Counted from the first letter of the stretch, positions 32,101 to 44,233 are shown. The stretch: DNA of 64,000 nucleotides from Phascolarctos cinereus (GCF_002099425.1 NW_018343990.1:3758501-3822500), one strand, 5' to 3'. Notes: generated from the sequence alone by a model not told the origin. Numbers and translations: made by a program.

Positions 32101-32473
32101 GGAACCAGGCAAGAGAATAGATAGTCCAGAGACTTTTGCTAGAATCTGTTGTCTTTTGGACTGGGTATGGTGATCCATAGCCCTCAGTTAAAAAAAAAAT
32201 TCACATCCCTTCCTATTAAAGTGAGCCTTTCTAGCCACTGCACCTAGTAGTTGGTATCAGAGAGTCAGAGATGTTTTTGTAAAGACTCATGGGTGTAGAA
32301 GAGATAGTAGCAGCAAGCTACTCAGATACCATGAGAGCATATATGTTGACACACTCAGAAGGGACAGTAGGAGGCCATCATCAAGGGATACTGATAGCTT
32401 TGAAATCTGAGAGTTGGAAGCTATCCTGCCCACACATGAACCTTACGTGTGTGTTAACTAATCACACATCTTG
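32101..32473. other. Unassigned spacer
   Basis: No gene or repeat recognised. The plus-strand open frame from 32289 runs into the (TG)n tract and loses credibility there. Confidence 0.35.
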
Positions 32474-32509
32474 TGTGTGTGTGTGTGTGTGTGTGCGTGC
32501 GTGTGCGCA
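32474..32509. repeat. (TG)n microsatellite
   Basis: About 12 clean TG units, then GCGTGCGTGTGCGC variants. Confidence 0.92.
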
Positions 32510-34340
32510 AGAGTTTATGCACATGCATTCCTATGGTATGGTGGTATGGCATCTTAGGAGAAAATGTACTCATGGTTACCATAAGGAGATTGTTTCTTGT
32601 CATTTTATGTGCTATAATGTTTGATTAAATGTTTTTTTTTAAATTTTGAATTAACATGTTCTTTGCTTGGCAAATAGAAATAAACACATTAATGGGGGCT
32701 TTTGAAATTTAATTTTGAGCAGGATCTGAATCACAAGTACATTTTCTAAGAACCTATCTATAAGGGGGTACCAGATGATATAATAATAATCTAGTTGGGG
32801 AGTTAGTATGAGATTCATTTTAACTGAACAAATATTTATCTGACACACATATACAACAAACTACTTAACAGTACGGTAGCACTTGAAGAAAAAAAAACTC
32901 TGGGTACATCATTAATTTAATTATCAAATGAATGACATTTACAATTATCTTATGAATATCAAGAAGGGAGAGAACACCTTCCATTGTTGTCACCTAGGAA
33001 GGCCACTTAATAAATGTTTATTGATTGAATGATTGATTCTTGAGGGAGGAAGAAATTGAGGACAGTATTATGTGGCAAGTAATCACGACTTTTTAGTATC
33101 TCGTCTTCAGTCTTTAAAGCAAATGCACAAATTAATAATGAAATTCCTCTTTAAGAATTCTATGTGCATTTAATTCTCTGAAGAGAATATTTTAGACAAA
33201 TTAGATTGGAGAAAGGAACTTTCAAAGGATTCCCTGAAGCACAAAAGTACTATGTATAGCCGTTCTGGAATCTGAGAAACTGAGGTAACATCCCCCTCCT
33301 CCCCACAAATGAACAATAGGCTTCTTGGAGAGAAATTTGTGGGAAGACAATGGGAAACCAAAGACATCTTTCTCAGCAAAGTTTCCTTAATGGGTTTAAA
33401 CTTGAGGATGCATTAAAAACCGTACAAATTTTGTTTAGAGCTTAGCCCAGGAAGGGAGTAAAATGTAGAAGGAGGCGAAGAAAGCAAGAAAGAGAACATG
33501 GTAAAAGTGGAGAGAATAGAGGATCACATTTTCACTGGCACAAAGAAATGAAAAATTACTCTCCCTCTGTCTTTGTAAAAAATTTATTACTCCCCTAGTG
33601 GAAACAAAAGACCACATGGTGGTTTTTATAATAGCATATGTGGCTTAAGTCAGGTGTCAGCCAGTTTGCTTTGCTTTCTTTAAAATCCAACTGGTTCAAA
33701 TTTTCACTCACCCATATTATTAAACACTTTTATACTTTCTCACACAAGATAGTCTAACAACCTTCACCCCTTACCCCCAGAAATGAAACTACCTTGACAC
33801 ACGCAATTAGCAAATTTCTGCCTTCAAATCACAACTATATACAAATAGTTAAAAAAAAAAAGCCATGGTAGTGTTAGTGACATATGAGAAAATTACCAAA
33901 AGTTTTAAAAACCGCACAACTGAAATTTAATTAAATCTTATTTTTATTCCCTTTATTAGCAAACTATCATGCTGTGCATCCTCTCTAGTATATAAAATGG
34001 TCCAGATGTCAGCTTTTAGGTTCACAAGTGATGGATGAAACCCTCAGGTATCTGAAGTCAGTTTATTTTGAATGAACATCTCTGAGAGCCTTGCAGTTTA
34101 TTAGATTCCTCAGTCCTCTATATAAATAGCAGTAAAGCCCACTTATATAAACACGTGGAGAGTTTAAAATGAGATTTATAGGGAGTCTTATTTTTCAGTT
34201 TTATGTTTTATATATCATAAACATCTGAAACTACTTTCCATGGTGATATTTCTCTTTGAAAAAGATAGTGATTGCAACCATTAAAAAAAATTTTAAAAAA
34301 CTAAACAGAAATATGAGGCTTCTGGGTTATTTTCTTAGTT
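32510..34340. other. About 1.8 kb largely repeat-free block
   Basis: Only a short sense L2 3' scrap (about 32995-33040, GGCCACTTAATAAATGTTTA) is recognisable. The open frames of 60-69 codons are unremarkable. The stretch around 33600-34320 is AT-rich and free of recognisable repeats. Confidence 0.4.
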
Positions 34341-34344
34341 GATA

Positions 34345-34565
34345 GGTAGCAAGCCCACTGAGTTTGAAGTCAGAAGACCTGGGTGTAAATACTAGTTGTT
34401 TTACTTATTCTCTTAACTGAGGAGTAAGTCAGTTAACTTGCTGATCCTTGATTTCTTTAATCTGCTGTTTTTGATCCTTTGTTAAAACAGGACCATAAGA
34501 CCTTTCCTGGCTATCTCAAGGAATTATAAGGCAGGGTATATGACATTTCTTTGTTACTCTCTCTA
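34345..34565 (+). mobile_element. THER1/MIR-type SINE relic
   Basis: GAAGTCAGAAGACCTGGGTG head and AGTAAGTCAGTTAACTTGCT, then a worn tail GGCTATCTCAAGGAATTATA. Confidence 0.55.
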
Positions 34566-35689
34566 TACATACAGCACATATAAAATATAGAATTAGGAAG
34601 AAAAAATTACTGTCTTGTTTGGTACAATTCTGAGAGAGACCGAATGGAGGATGGAGGCTGCTTTGTCTTCTCCAGTGAAACTATCTCAGTTGGATTGCAG
34701 GAAAATAACATCAACAACAACGACAACAACATAGCTAGCACTGGGTAACTTGGTTCAGATAAGTGAAGGAACAGAGCTAGGGCATAAATATGATCTGGCT
34801 TTTACACCCTCAGAAAGCCCACTCAGGGCTGCTCAAGCTTCACAAAATTACTTCTCTCAGGGTTGGTGAGGTTTTTTATTGAATCCAGTCTGAAAGGATA
34901 AACAGTTCAGAGTGAAATAAGCCTTAGTATTTGAGAGCTATTAGGTTCTCTCTCTCTCTCTCCTGCCTTTAAGGTACTGGACGTACTGGACGCTTCTTCC
35001 CTCCCCTATCCTCCCACCTTCCTTCCCTAATCTCCATCCCACAAATGAATGCAAGCTATCCCTGTAGACAATGTCATTTTAATTTGAGGGACTATGCTGA
35101 TGGTTAAATAATGGATCTGCTGGGCACAGTTGATGTGGCAAGATTCACAAGGTGACCAGGAAAATGCTGTCTCTGTGGTCTTCCCAGACAGTTAAGTTAA
35201 ATGAGTGGTTTGGTTATAAACTGGTTGGAATGAATCAATTGAGCTGAACCACAGTGAAGGTGATAGGCAGGCATAGTTGCAACTGAAGAGGTTTAAAGTG
35301 ATCATAGTTGGTGAGTTACAGCTGTTGCACTTTTATAGTAAGGAGGCTGATGAGCAGTTAATTTGTGTGAAAACAGAATCAGTTCTAATGGTATTTAGAG
35401 GAAAGAAAGCGAGAGGTGCTACCTATGGAGTCCATTGATTTTTGTTTAATTAAGGTGAAACATTGTTAAGAGGAGTAAAAGAAAATACTCACAATTGTAA
35501 ATAGGCATGCTAGATAGAAGATAGGATCTATTAACACCAATTGGTTTATGCTAGTTTACACATATATATACGTGTATCATTTGTGGGCTATATACATAAA
35601 TACATGTAATATATATTTTAGAACATTAAAGTATTCAAATATGTTATTTACATATACATATGTAAGTATATATTCACGTAATTTTTTTT
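34566..35689. other. About 1.1 kb of repeat-poor DNA
   Basis: A CTCTCTCTCTCTC run at about 34950-34962, a tandem TACTGGACG pair at about 34974-34993, and a TA/CA tract near 35555-35675. No gene. Confidence 0.4.
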
Positions 35690-36310
35690 TTGTCTGAAGT
35701 AGATCATGAGCTCCTTGAGGACAAAACTATATTTCTTTGAATCCCTAGGACCAAAGTGCTACATAAATGATTGTTACTATTGGTTATAACTATGGTATTA
35801 CTTATAAATAGGGACACTTCACTGTAGTAACTATTTTGTGTATTTTTTGAAGAACAAGAAACCTTTCCTGATTCCCCCAGATGCTAGAGCCCCCTCCTAT
35901 ACTTGTTTGACATATGATTATTATGTATATGTTGCTTCTTTGATAGAATGCAAAATTATTGAGGGAAGGATTGTTTCACTTTGCTTTTTGTAGTCCTAAT
36001 GCCTGGAACAGTTTTGTTGTTCAGTCTTTTTTCAGTCATGTCTGACTCTTCATGACCCTATTTGGGGTTTTCTTGGCAATCACTGGAGTAGTTTGCCATT
36101 TCCTTCTCCAGCTCATTTTAAAAATTAGGAAACTGAGGCAAACAGGGTTTAGTGACTAACCCAGAGCCACACAACTAGTAAGCTCTGAGGCTAGATTTGA
36201 ACTCAAGAAGAAGAACGAGTCTTTCTGATACCAGGCTGGGCACTCTATCCACTGAGCCACCTAGCTACCACCCTGGCACATAGTAGGCAACTAATACAAT
36301 TTTTAATTGA
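35690..36310 (+). mobile_element. L2 3' end(s), split by a younger SINE
   Basis: An L2-like end at 35696-35770 (GATCATGAGCTCCTTGAGG) is followed by a second at about 35850-36010 (CCTTTCCTGATTCCCCCAG, AGAATGCAAAATTATTGAGG, TAATGCCTGGAACA). The second continues at 36281-36310 (TAGTAGGCAACTAATAC) after the SINE. Confidence 0.7.
36011..36271 (-). mobile_element. RTESINE1-type SINE inserted in an L2 end
   Basis: GTTTTGTTGTTCAGTC at the RTE-like end, CATGTCTGACTCTTCATGAC, GGAGTAGTTTGCCATTTCC, AGGAAACTGAGGCAAACAGG, and CACTCTATCCACTGAGCCAC at the tRNA head. It is flanked by CCTGGAACA (36002-36010) and CCTGGCACA (36272-36280), a 9-bp duplication of L2 text with one change. Confidence 0.93.
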
Positions 36311-37326
36311 CTGATTTGTAAGGAGCAATCAGTTATCCTGAATTAAAACTAAACCTGGAATAACCAAAGCAGTTTAGAGAGTCCCAAAATGTGATGTTAG
36401 CTTGTGAACTATTGCCAAATGTATGTATTCTTTTGCCTCTTTTTCTGATCTTAGATCATGTCTAGCTATCTTTCCTCTGAAGGCTTCATCTTTCACATGA
36501 TGATTAGCATCTAGTCTTTAAATCATAGCAAGTTTGGAATAAATGAATTTAATTTAAACTTTCCATCACAAATCACTACATATGTACTTAAAAAGGTCGA
36601 TTTCTATTGAGTTAAATAGGTCCTCATATTCTCCAAGTCCCTGTACTAGCTCCCTGGACATCAGAAGGGGAAACTTAGGCCCGAGGTTGGGAGGATCACG
36701 TGTGGAGCTCAACAGAAATGAAAACTGCAAGGAATACTGTCCTCATATACTTGAGTATAGAGACCAAGCTGAGGGAACCTTAAAATAAAAACATAAAATG
36801 TGCCTATTGGCAAAAGGATGTTCATCATTGTATTTTTTTCCATTTATGAGTTTGTTTATTTTCAGTATCTCTTGTGACATCTTATTTTGTAACCAGATAA
36901 GCTACCAGTTGTCAGGGAAGCAGGCAAAGCTTGACAGAGTTGGCTGTCAATCAGGAGACTGGCATGAGAGCTGGCCTAGATCCTACATGGACAGGTGTAT
37001 TTTGGAGCAGGTTTTGACTGAAAAACAAACAAACAAACAACAACAACAACAAAAAAAACCCTTCTCCTTAAAAATAGGACAGAGTGATTTCTTCTACAGT
37101 GTTTACTCAACTGAGCCATAATTTGACTTAGCAATAATTTATTTTTTTATAAATTGGTCGTTTCTTATTGCATAGATATAAACAAAAATATGTTATTATT
37201 GTTAGCCTCACAATTATTTATTTTGCTAATTCAATATGGTTTTTGGAAATCAGGATTGATGAAGCCACCAAGTTCAATGAATTTTGGAAGTTTTGAATAT
37301 TCTAAGGTCAGATTCCTTTAAAGTAA
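36311..37326. other. About 1 kb of repeat-poor DNA
   Basis: An AAACAAACAAACAACAACAAC stretch near 37024 is low-complexity. The 107-codon plus-strand open frame covering it (36798-37121) has no domain. Confidence 0.4.
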
Positions 37327-37415
37327 TACACACACACACATATGTGTGTGTACATATGTGTATATACACACATATATGTGCATATATGTATAGATAGATA
37401 GATATACACACACAA
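37327..37415. repeat. CA/TG/TA microsatellite tract
   Basis: Impure ACACACATATGTGTGTG text with a short GATAGATAGAT run. Confidence 0.88.
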
Positions 37416-37449
37416 GGGTCTCTGATTTTTAAAAAAAATTAGTATTCTT

Positions 37450-37688
37450 TTCTTACCATCCTGAGAGGCAGTGTATAAAGTGGATATAGATCTGGACTTT
37501 GCATCAAGAAGGCTTGCATCTAAATCCTGCTTCTGACTATAGCTGCTTGACTTTGGGTCAGTCATGTAACTTTTCTTAGCCTTAGGTTCCTCACCAGTAA
37601 GAGGGAGATATTATTTTACAACTCCTACACTTCACAGGGTTGTTGGGAGAATCAAATGAGATAATGCATATTAAATATTTCGTACAGC
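37450..37688 (+). mobile_element. THER1/MIR-type SINE
   Basis: GATCTGGACTTTGCATCAAG, GGGTCAGTCATGTAACTTTT, CACAGGGTTGTTGGGAGAAT, CAAATGAGATAATGCATATT. Confidence 0.7.
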
Positions 37689-37689
37689 C

Positions 37690-37895
37690 TTGGAGAGGAG
37701 AGGCAGTAGACCTACCTGTGATTCTAGTGGTACAGTGAACTCTTCCTACCAATATAGGTGAATAACCTCTCTAGAGTCTTAGACAGTTGCCTGGAGAGCT
37801 GCAAGGCTAAGTGGTTTGCGCAGGGGGTTACAGAAAGCACTTGAAGCCAGATCTGAAGCTAGTTCTCTATCCCACTCTACCATGACTACCTCTAT
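37690..37895 (-). mobile_element. MIR3-like SINE relic
   Basis: ACCTACCTGTGATTCTAGTG, GAACTCTTCCTACCAATATA, GACAGTTGCCTGGAGAGCTG, then GGGGTTACAGAAAGCAC. It abuts the THER1 element end to end. Confidence 0.65.
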
Positions 37896-38572
37896 TAACC
37901 TTATATGGCTACAGAAATGTCAGCTGTACTTATTACTTCATTACAGCTCTGAGGAGGGTGAACACCATGTTTGGTATTTTTTGGCTATGGTCAGAAATTT
38001 GATAGTTTCATTCCATGATCTCCAACTAATTATTAGAGAGAACTCTTGCTCAATAAATGATCAGGGATCTGGCAACTCAATGCCTTTAGGTACCTATTTG
38101 CTTCCATCATTTTCCAGACTAATAATATTTGAACAAGATGATATTAAAGTGATAAATGCTCATAAAGTGGCAGTATTAAGTGGGGTAGGTTAAATGTTTA
38201 TATGACATTATGTTTCATTTAAGCTCACAGCTTGATTTCTTTTAGGCTCTCAGCAGGTGTTAATTTGCCTGGATATTGTTATATTTTCCCTTCAGACACT
38301 TAATATGGTGATACCTTGGTTAGTGAATCTCCCAGGAGGAAACACCTTTATAATGAAGTCAGCTGTGATTAAAACAAAACTTCAGAATTGTTGGAACCTG
38401 GGTGGCCTCAGCATGGAAGAGATGGAACAGGATCATCTTGGTTTCCGGTTTTATTTTTTCAATGGAAATACTAAGAGTTGAGGAATGTAATGTTACACAT
38501 ATTGGCTCAGTTTTCATTATTTGAGGATGTTCAGAAGCTTTGGGGTTCCTATGCTTCATGGACCCCAGGTAA
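37896..38572. other. About 0.7 kb of repeat-poor DNA
   Basis: No gene recognised. A 125-codon plus-strand open frame starts inside the preceding MIR3-like relic (37816) and has no recognisable domain. Confidence 0.4.
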
Positions 38573-38797
38573 AGAAATCACATCTGATTCTTTGTGATCC
38601 CAAATGGGGTTTTCTTGGCAAAGATACTGGTTTGCTATTTCCTTTTCCAGCCCATTTTACAGATCAGAAAACTGAGGAGACCAGGGTTAAGTGATTTGCC
38701 CAGGGCCACACAGCTTGTGTCAGATCTGAACTCATGAAGATGAGTCTCCATGACTGCAGTCTGGGCGCTCTATGCAACGCACCACCTAGTTGCTGTG
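38573..38797 (-). mobile_element. RTESINE1-type SINE
   Basis: CATCTGATTCTTTGTGATCC, GGGGTTTTCTTGGCAAAGAT, GCCCATTTTACAGATCAGAA, GATTTGCCCAGGGCCACACA, then GCAACGCACCACCTAGTTGC. Target duplications are not evident. Confidence 0.85.
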
Positions 38798-38929
38798 GTT
38801 TCTACCGTAGCTTCCTTCTCTCCCCTTCTCCCCAAATGCACACACTTCACAACCCAGGCTCCACTCACTTCCAAGCACAACTGATGATATCCTAGGTAGG
38901 ACCACAGCATCTGACCTTCTGTAGTCAGT

Positions 38930-39543
38930 CAGTGAACATTTTTAATTGTCGTTTGTTATAGCCTACTTGTGCCCAGACTTTATACTAAGCACTAGAGTTA
39001 CAAAGAAAGGTAAAATAAAGCCCCTGCTCTTAAGGGGTTCATGATTTAATTGGGGAGACCACATGAAAACAAATATGTACAATCAATTCAAATATAAGAC
39101 AGATTGGAACTAACAGAGTGGGAAGCACAAGAATGACGGTGATTCAGGAAAGGCTTCTTGTTGAAAAGCTGGGACTTCAGGAAGAAGAACCAAGCTCTGC
39201 TGGCATCTGCTTCCTTCTGGGCAAAGGAAGAAGTGAACGACCCCTCTGGGTGGTCACCACTGGCTTGCTCTTTGACACCAAGGTTGTTGGCCAGGAGATG
39301 GAGATGAGGAGAGAGCATCTTAGGCATACGGACAGCCAGTAAAAATGCCCAGGGTCAGAAGATGGAGTCACTTGTTCAAGTAATGGTAAATAATGAGATC
39401 AGTGTCACTGGACATATGTGAGTAGGTATAAGGTTTACACTATACTGAAAAGTTGTGGTGATGGGAAGGATAAGTTATGAAAGGCTTTAAATTCAGGATA
39501 GAGAATTTTATATTTAATCCTGGGGGTTACAGACACTAGAGTT

Positions 39544-39587
<44 letters not shown>

Positions 39588-39830
39588 TGACATGGTCAGA
39601 CCTGTGCATTAGGAAAATCACTTTGACAGTTGGTTGTCAGATTGGACTGTGAAGGACAGGAAAGATTTGTGGCAGGTAGACCACCCAGAAGACTATTGCA
39701 ATAGTCCCAGTATGAGGTGGTGAAGGCCTGTCCCAAGGTGCCAGAGAAAAGAATGGGCAGTATACAAGAGATGTTACAAAGGCAAAATTGGCAGGACACA
39801 GCATCTTGTAACTAATAGAGAGGCAGCTGA
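38930..39830 (-). mobile_element. L2 LINE, ORF2 C-terminal side and 3' end
   Basis: Minus-strand text includes LGQAFTTSYWDYCNSLLGGL (about 39670-39725), corresponding to the LDYCNSLLTGLP signature of L2 ORF2. It is followed toward the 3' end by the ATTTAATCCTGGGGGTTACA stretch and TTTATACTAAGCACTAGAGT near 38975. The copy is broken throughout and carries a (TG)n expansion. Confidence 0.8.
39546..39585. repeat. (TG)n microsatellite inside L2
   Basis: About 20 uninterrupted TG units within the L2 3' half. This is the purest TG run in the window and probably polymorphic. Confidence 0.95.
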
Positions 39831-40309
39831 CCCTGCTTTCCTGCACTACCCTGGACCACACATATATAGCTCTCATCTGGCTGGGTTCCCCACCCCCTTG
39901 ATCCCTAGGAAAAGCAGTCTAGGGTAGTGAGTTGTGAGGTTAAGAGTGAAAGTCCTGAGAGAAGACAAGAAGCTAGTAGAGGGAGGAGCCATCTACCGCT
40001 TTGTAGTTTTTCCACTAATGAAGCCACATGGATCTATTGCCTCAATTCCCCTATAATTTTCTCCCCCTTCCCCAACCCCACCCTGAATTATTGAGAATTG
40101 TGGAGTTCTACCACAACATAAAGGACGTTAACTGGGACTGAACTTATGAAATAAATGGGCCTGGAAATTGAGAGAAACTGCCTCAAATTTACTAGTTCAA
40201 TTTGTTTGAGTGAGAGACTGCCTCAAAATAACACTTTTGCTCTTTACCTCTCTTTTCTGTGACATCCTGAAAAGAGTCATTCTGCCTTCACAGTATGTTA
40301 TCATAGAAC
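39831..40309. other. Unassigned spacer
   Basis: No gene or repeat recognised. A small local repeat is seen: AGAGAAACTGCCTCAAA (about 40171) and GAGAGACTGCCTCAAAATA (about 40212). Confidence 0.35.
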
Positions 40310-40527
40310 ACTGGACTTTGGATAAGGCACTTGGGTTTTACTCCTTTATTCTCTACCATTAGCTAGCTGTGCAGTCTTAGTCTAGTTATTTAAACTTTCT
40401 GATCCTTGATTTTCTCTCTTGTACGATGGGGATGATAATAATCATTATACCTACGTAACAGAGTCATTTCAAAGATGAAAGTGAGTGAAGTATCAGTAAA
40501 TTGTAAAATGTATCAATTGTAAAATCT
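40310..40527 (+). mobile_element. THER1/MIR-type SINE relic
   Basis: GAACACTGGACTTTGGATAA, GTCTAGTTATTTAAACTTTC, GTACGATGGGGATGATAATA. Confidence 0.6.
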
Positions 40528-40529
40528 AT

Positions 40530-40735
40530 ACAGGAGTGTAGATCTAGAACTGGAAGGTACCTCAGTGGGCAAGGAAATCAACCCCTTTATTTCATAGTTG
40601 GAGAAACTGAGACCTAAGGAAGTAATATGACTTGCCCAAGGTCACTTAGGTGATAAGCATCAGAAGAAGGATTTGAACCCAAGTCCTCTGACTCCACAGC
40701 TAGTCCACTTTCCACTCTACCACTGTGTAAGAGGC
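40530..40735 (-). mobile_element. MIR relic
   Basis: GTAGATCTAGAACTGGAAGG, GTTGGAGAAACTGAGACCTA, GACTTGCCCAAGGTCACTTA, GGATTTGAACCCAAGTCCTC. Well preserved for its age. Confidence 0.75.
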
Positions 40736-40736
40736 A

Positions 40737-41005
40737 GGCAGATGGTGCAGCAGATAAGAGGGTCAGGTCTGGAGTCAGGAAGACCAGAGTTCAAATCTGA
40801 CCATAGCCACTTGATACCTGTATGACCTTGGGTAAGTCACTTAACTGCTGTCTGCCTCAGTTTCCTCAACTATAAATTTGGGATAATAATAACAGCACCT
40901 ACCTCCCAGAATTCTTGTGAGGATCAAATGGCATCATATTTGCATAGTGTCGGGCACAATGCCTGCCATGTAATAGGTGCTTAATAAATGCTTATTCCCC
41001 TTCGC
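40737..41005 (+). mobile_element. THER1-type SINE, near full length
   Basis: CAGGTCTGGAGTCAGGAAGA, GAGTTCAAATCTGACCATAG, GACCTTGGGTAAGTCACTTA, TTCTTGTGAGGATCAAATGG, AGGTGCTTAATAAATGCTTA. The last block is the L2-like 3' end that gives CORE-SINEs their partner LINE. Confidence 0.82.
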
Positions 41006-41194
41006 CTACCCCCTGCTTCCCTAACAGAATTGTCATTTTCTATTATCATTACAATTATCTCTTGTAATTAAGTTTCTAAAAATAGGATATATGAAAATGT
41101 ATCCTTTTTGTCAATAGGGGCATTCATTATTAAAAATAATTTTAAAAGAAGTCATACTTCCTTATAGTACCTGTTTTTAGAAAATTGTCATCTC
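41006..41194. other. AT-rich spacer
   Basis: No gene or repeat recognised. Confidence 0.35.
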
Positions 41195-42030
41195 AGATAG
41201 TTACCATTTATTAAGCAATTTCTATATACTGTGCTAAGCCCTTAAGGACTTAATAATTCCCATGAGAGAGAAAGAGTGGAAACAAGGTGTATATAAGATA
41301 ATTTAGAGGCAATCTCTGGCAGAAGGCGCTGCCATTGAGGGAGTTCAGGAAAAGTCGCCTGACATTTGGAGGCAGCAGGGGAGTGAGAGGGGATGAGAGA
41401 GAGTATATTCCAGGCATGGGAAACAGCCAGTGAAAATACTTGGAGTCAAGAGATGGTGTATCTGGAGTGAGAACAGCAATAAGGACAATTTCATTAGATC
41501 CCAGAGTGTGTAGAAGGAAGTAAAGTAAGAGAAGATGGGAGAGGGAGGAAAGGGCTAGGTTATGAAGAGCTTTATTATATTAGTTCCTACAGGTAGTAAG
41601 TAACCATAGGAACTTACTGATTAGAGGGTATGACATGGTCAGACCTGCATTTCAGAAAGCTTATTTTGGTTGTTGAATGGAGGATGGACTGGAGTGGGTA
41701 GAAACTTGTAGCAGGGAGGATAACTAGTAAACACTTGCAATAACACAGGTTTGAGGTGATGAGGGCATGCACCAGGGTGGTAGCAGCGACAGAGGATAAA
41801 GAGCACATATACAAGAGATATTTCAGAGGTACAATGACAGAACTTGAAAACAGATTGGAATTGTCAAGGCAGGTGGTGTAAAAAGAGCAAAAAGATGAGG
41901 ATGACATCCAGGCTGGGATCCTACTTGATGAAAGGGTGGTAGTGCTTTGAACCGTAATAATAATCTGTAAGATTTTTCTTTTAGAGAATGTGAAAAAAGA
42001 AGCTCTATAGTTATTATTGGACAAAAATAA
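41195..42030 (-). mobile_element. L2 LINE, ORF2 C-terminal side to 3' end
   Basis: The minus strand encodes SVAATTLVHALITSNLCYCKCL (41740-41805) and LQSILHSTTKISFLKCRSDHV (41640-41700), matching the L2 TLVQATIISRLDYCNSLL and LQSILHTAARVIFLKRRSDHV blocks. The 136-codon open frame here (41614-42024) is therefore a LINE fossil. The 3' end lies near 41200. Confidence 0.85.
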
Positions 42031-42294
42031 CTATGGAAAAGCAAAATTAAATGAGAGACTAATTTCCCTGGTGAATTCAGAGCCAATGCCAAAGGGATAT
42101 GCTATTGCTTATGTTTTCTAACTTGTAAGAACATGCATAGTACTAAAATTTAACTAATGGAAGATTCTGAAAAAAAAAAATAAAAAGTAACGCAAAAATA
42201 TTGCTCCAAACCAAATTAAATGAACCAGGCACTGAAACGCCTCAGTTTTGGTTATTCTAAATTCAGTATTAGTTCATGGTTAATTAGTTCTCGC
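42031..42294. other. AT-rich spacer
   Basis: No gene or repeat recognised. Confidence 0.35.
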
Positions 42295-42890
42295 AAATCA
42301 ATCAACAAGCATTTCTTAAGCCCCTACCATATATCAGGTACTGTCCTAGGCGCTAGTGACATAGAGAAAAATGAAACAGACCATGCCATATAGGATCATA
42401 AGTTGAAAGCTGTATGGGATAGAAGCTATGAAAGTCCAACTTTCTCATTTTAATGATAAGGAAGCAGACTCAGAGAGGTTAAGTGATGTGCCCAGAACTA
42501 CATATCTAGTAACTGTCACTAGTAGGATTTGTACTCAGGTACTCCCTATTCTGAGACCTGTACTCTGTCTACTCCTCTACCCAACTGTGCTCAAGGATCT
42601 TTCATTCTATTGGAGTAGATAACATATATGTATACAACTATATGAAAAGTATACACAAAATAATTATAAGCTAATTGGGAAGGATGGGGGAGGGTAGAAT
42701 CAAGAAACATCATATAGAGGAGCTAGATTTTGAGCTGAGTTTGGAAAGAAACTATGGATTCTAAGAGGCAGAAATGAAGAGAGAATGTATCTGAGGCATG
42801 AGGGACAGCCTGTGTGAAGACATGGAGAGGAGATGGAGTATACCATGTGAAGATTAGCAACAAGTTCAGTGTAACTGGAACATAAATGGG
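42295..42890 (-). mobile_element. L2 LINE 3' part, interrupted by MIR
   Basis: The 3' terminus at 42297-42395 (AATCAATCAACAAGCATTTC, CTGTCCTAGGCGCTAGTGAC) is followed beyond the MIR by GGAGTAGATAACATATATGT and GAGGCATGAGGGACAGCCTG near 42790, both typical of antisense L2. Confidence 0.7.
42405..42605 (-). mobile_element. MIR relic nested in L2
   Basis: TTTTAATGATAAGGAAGCAG, AAGTGATGTGCCCAGAACTA, ATTTGTACTCAGGTACTCCC. L2 text flanks both sides, so this SINE is younger than its host LINE copy. Confidence 0.6.
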
Positions 42891-43289
42891 ATGCTACAAA
42901 ATAGCTCAGAAAAGTTGGTTACAAAGGACGTTAGCTATATTGTGAATATGGGCATCTTACATGGAAATATGTTTCCAGATATGAAACATAAATGGCTGTG
43001 GTATAATATGTGTAATAAAATTCTTTGTATTGAGAGACGATTCTTGGACATGGAATTTGCAGAACTGGACTTTGAGTCATTTCTTGAATTCTTTGATTAA
43101 GATCTAAAAGTTCTTGTTCAATTTCTCTAAGGCCATCTTCCAGAACTCTATCATTTCATAGGTGTATAATAAAGAACACCCACTAAAACTTTCCTTTACT
43201 GCCTCATTATGGTCTCCAGGTGACCCTAGGTGCTACAAGACTGTGCTAGTGGAGGTCAAGCTCTAGCAGATCCTATCAGACTTAACAGT
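42891..43289. other. Unassigned spacer
   Basis: A 69-codon plus-strand open frame has no recognisable domain. No repeat recognised. Confidence 0.35.
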
Positions 43290-43595
43290 CTGGCTTGGCA
43301 GATAGAACACTGGTCCTAAAGTCAGAAAGATTTGGTTGTGAATCCTGATTCAGCCCCTGAGTAGCTATGTGACTTTGGGGAGGTGACTCTCTGAGTCTCA
43401 ATTTCTTCATCTATACATCTACCTCAGTTTATTGTTAGGAAGATAAAATGAGATTTTATATATCCATATATATTATACATGCATAATAAATTTATATATG
43501 TATATGTGTGTGATATCTATGCATGCATGTATAATGCTTTTCAAACCTTAAAATGTTATGTGTCTGCAAGGTATTATTATTATTATCCTCATCAT
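43290..43595 (+). mobile_element. THER1/MIR-type SINE with internal TA tract
   Basis: GATAGAACACTGGTCCTAAA, TATGTGACTTTGGGGAGGTG and GTTAGGAAGATAAAATGAG. A TA/TG-rich tract (43455-43530) then separates them from the tail AATGCTTTTCAAACCTTAAA and (TTA)n. The tract seems to have grown inside the SINE. Confidence 0.65.
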
Positions 43596-43971
43596 CTGTC
43601 ATCTATTGACGAGCCCAGGTAAGTTCTGTGAGGTTTACCAGCACAGACCAGAACACAATGTTATAACATTTTTGGCCATAGTAACTTATCAAACCATTTA
43701 TTAAGGTGTGGAAGGATTATAATTCACAAAAAATATACAATACTCATATCAATGAAATGAAAGATCTTTGCAAATTCTAAAGAACTAATATAAAAGTTTC
43801 AAGAGAGAGAACTGAAACTTGGTACTTTTAGTACTTAAGGAATCACACATGTAACTGCTTCTGGATGTAAGTATCAAATCAGCTCAAAGAGGGTTTGTTA
43901 TAAAATAAGTGCACTGTCTTTTATGTAGGGTATGAGCCATTAACCCCCTCCCCCAATAATTATTGACCATT
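43596..43971. other. Unassigned spacer
   Basis: No gene or repeat recognised. Confidence 0.35.
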
Positions 43972-43981
43972 ATATTCACAG

Positions 43982-44233
43982 TATGGGCAGCTAGGTGGTG
44001 CAGTGGAAAAAGTGCCAGCCCTGAAATCAGGAGGATCTGAATTCAAGTCTGGCCTCGGACATTAGCTGTATGACCATGGGCACATTACTTAACCCTATTT
44101 GCTTCAGTTTCTTCATCTGTACAATGCACTGGAGAAGGGAATGGCAAACCACTCTTGTATGTTCACCAAGAAAACCTCAAAATGTCACAAAGAGTTGGAT
44201 GCAATTGAAAAATGACTGATCAATAACTATAAC
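43982..44233 (+). mobile_element. RTESINE1-type SINE
   Basis: GGGCAGCTAGGTGGTGCAGT head, CATCTGTACAATGCACTGGA, GGAATGGCAAACCACTCTTG, and CACAAAGAGTTGGATGCAAT tail. Direct repeats ATATTCACAG (43972-43981) and ATATTCATAG (44234-44243) flank it. Confidence 0.93.

Noticed and set aside
36798-37121. 107-codon plus-strand frame
   Set aside because: It ends in a run of Q and K from a CAA/AAA low-complexity stretch; no domain.
37816-38193. 125-codon plus-strand open frame
   Set aside because: It begins inside a MIR3-like relic and encodes nothing recognisable.
41614-42024. 136-codon minus-strand open frame
   Set aside because: It is part of L2 ORF2 (TLVHALITSNLCYCKCL block), not a host gene.
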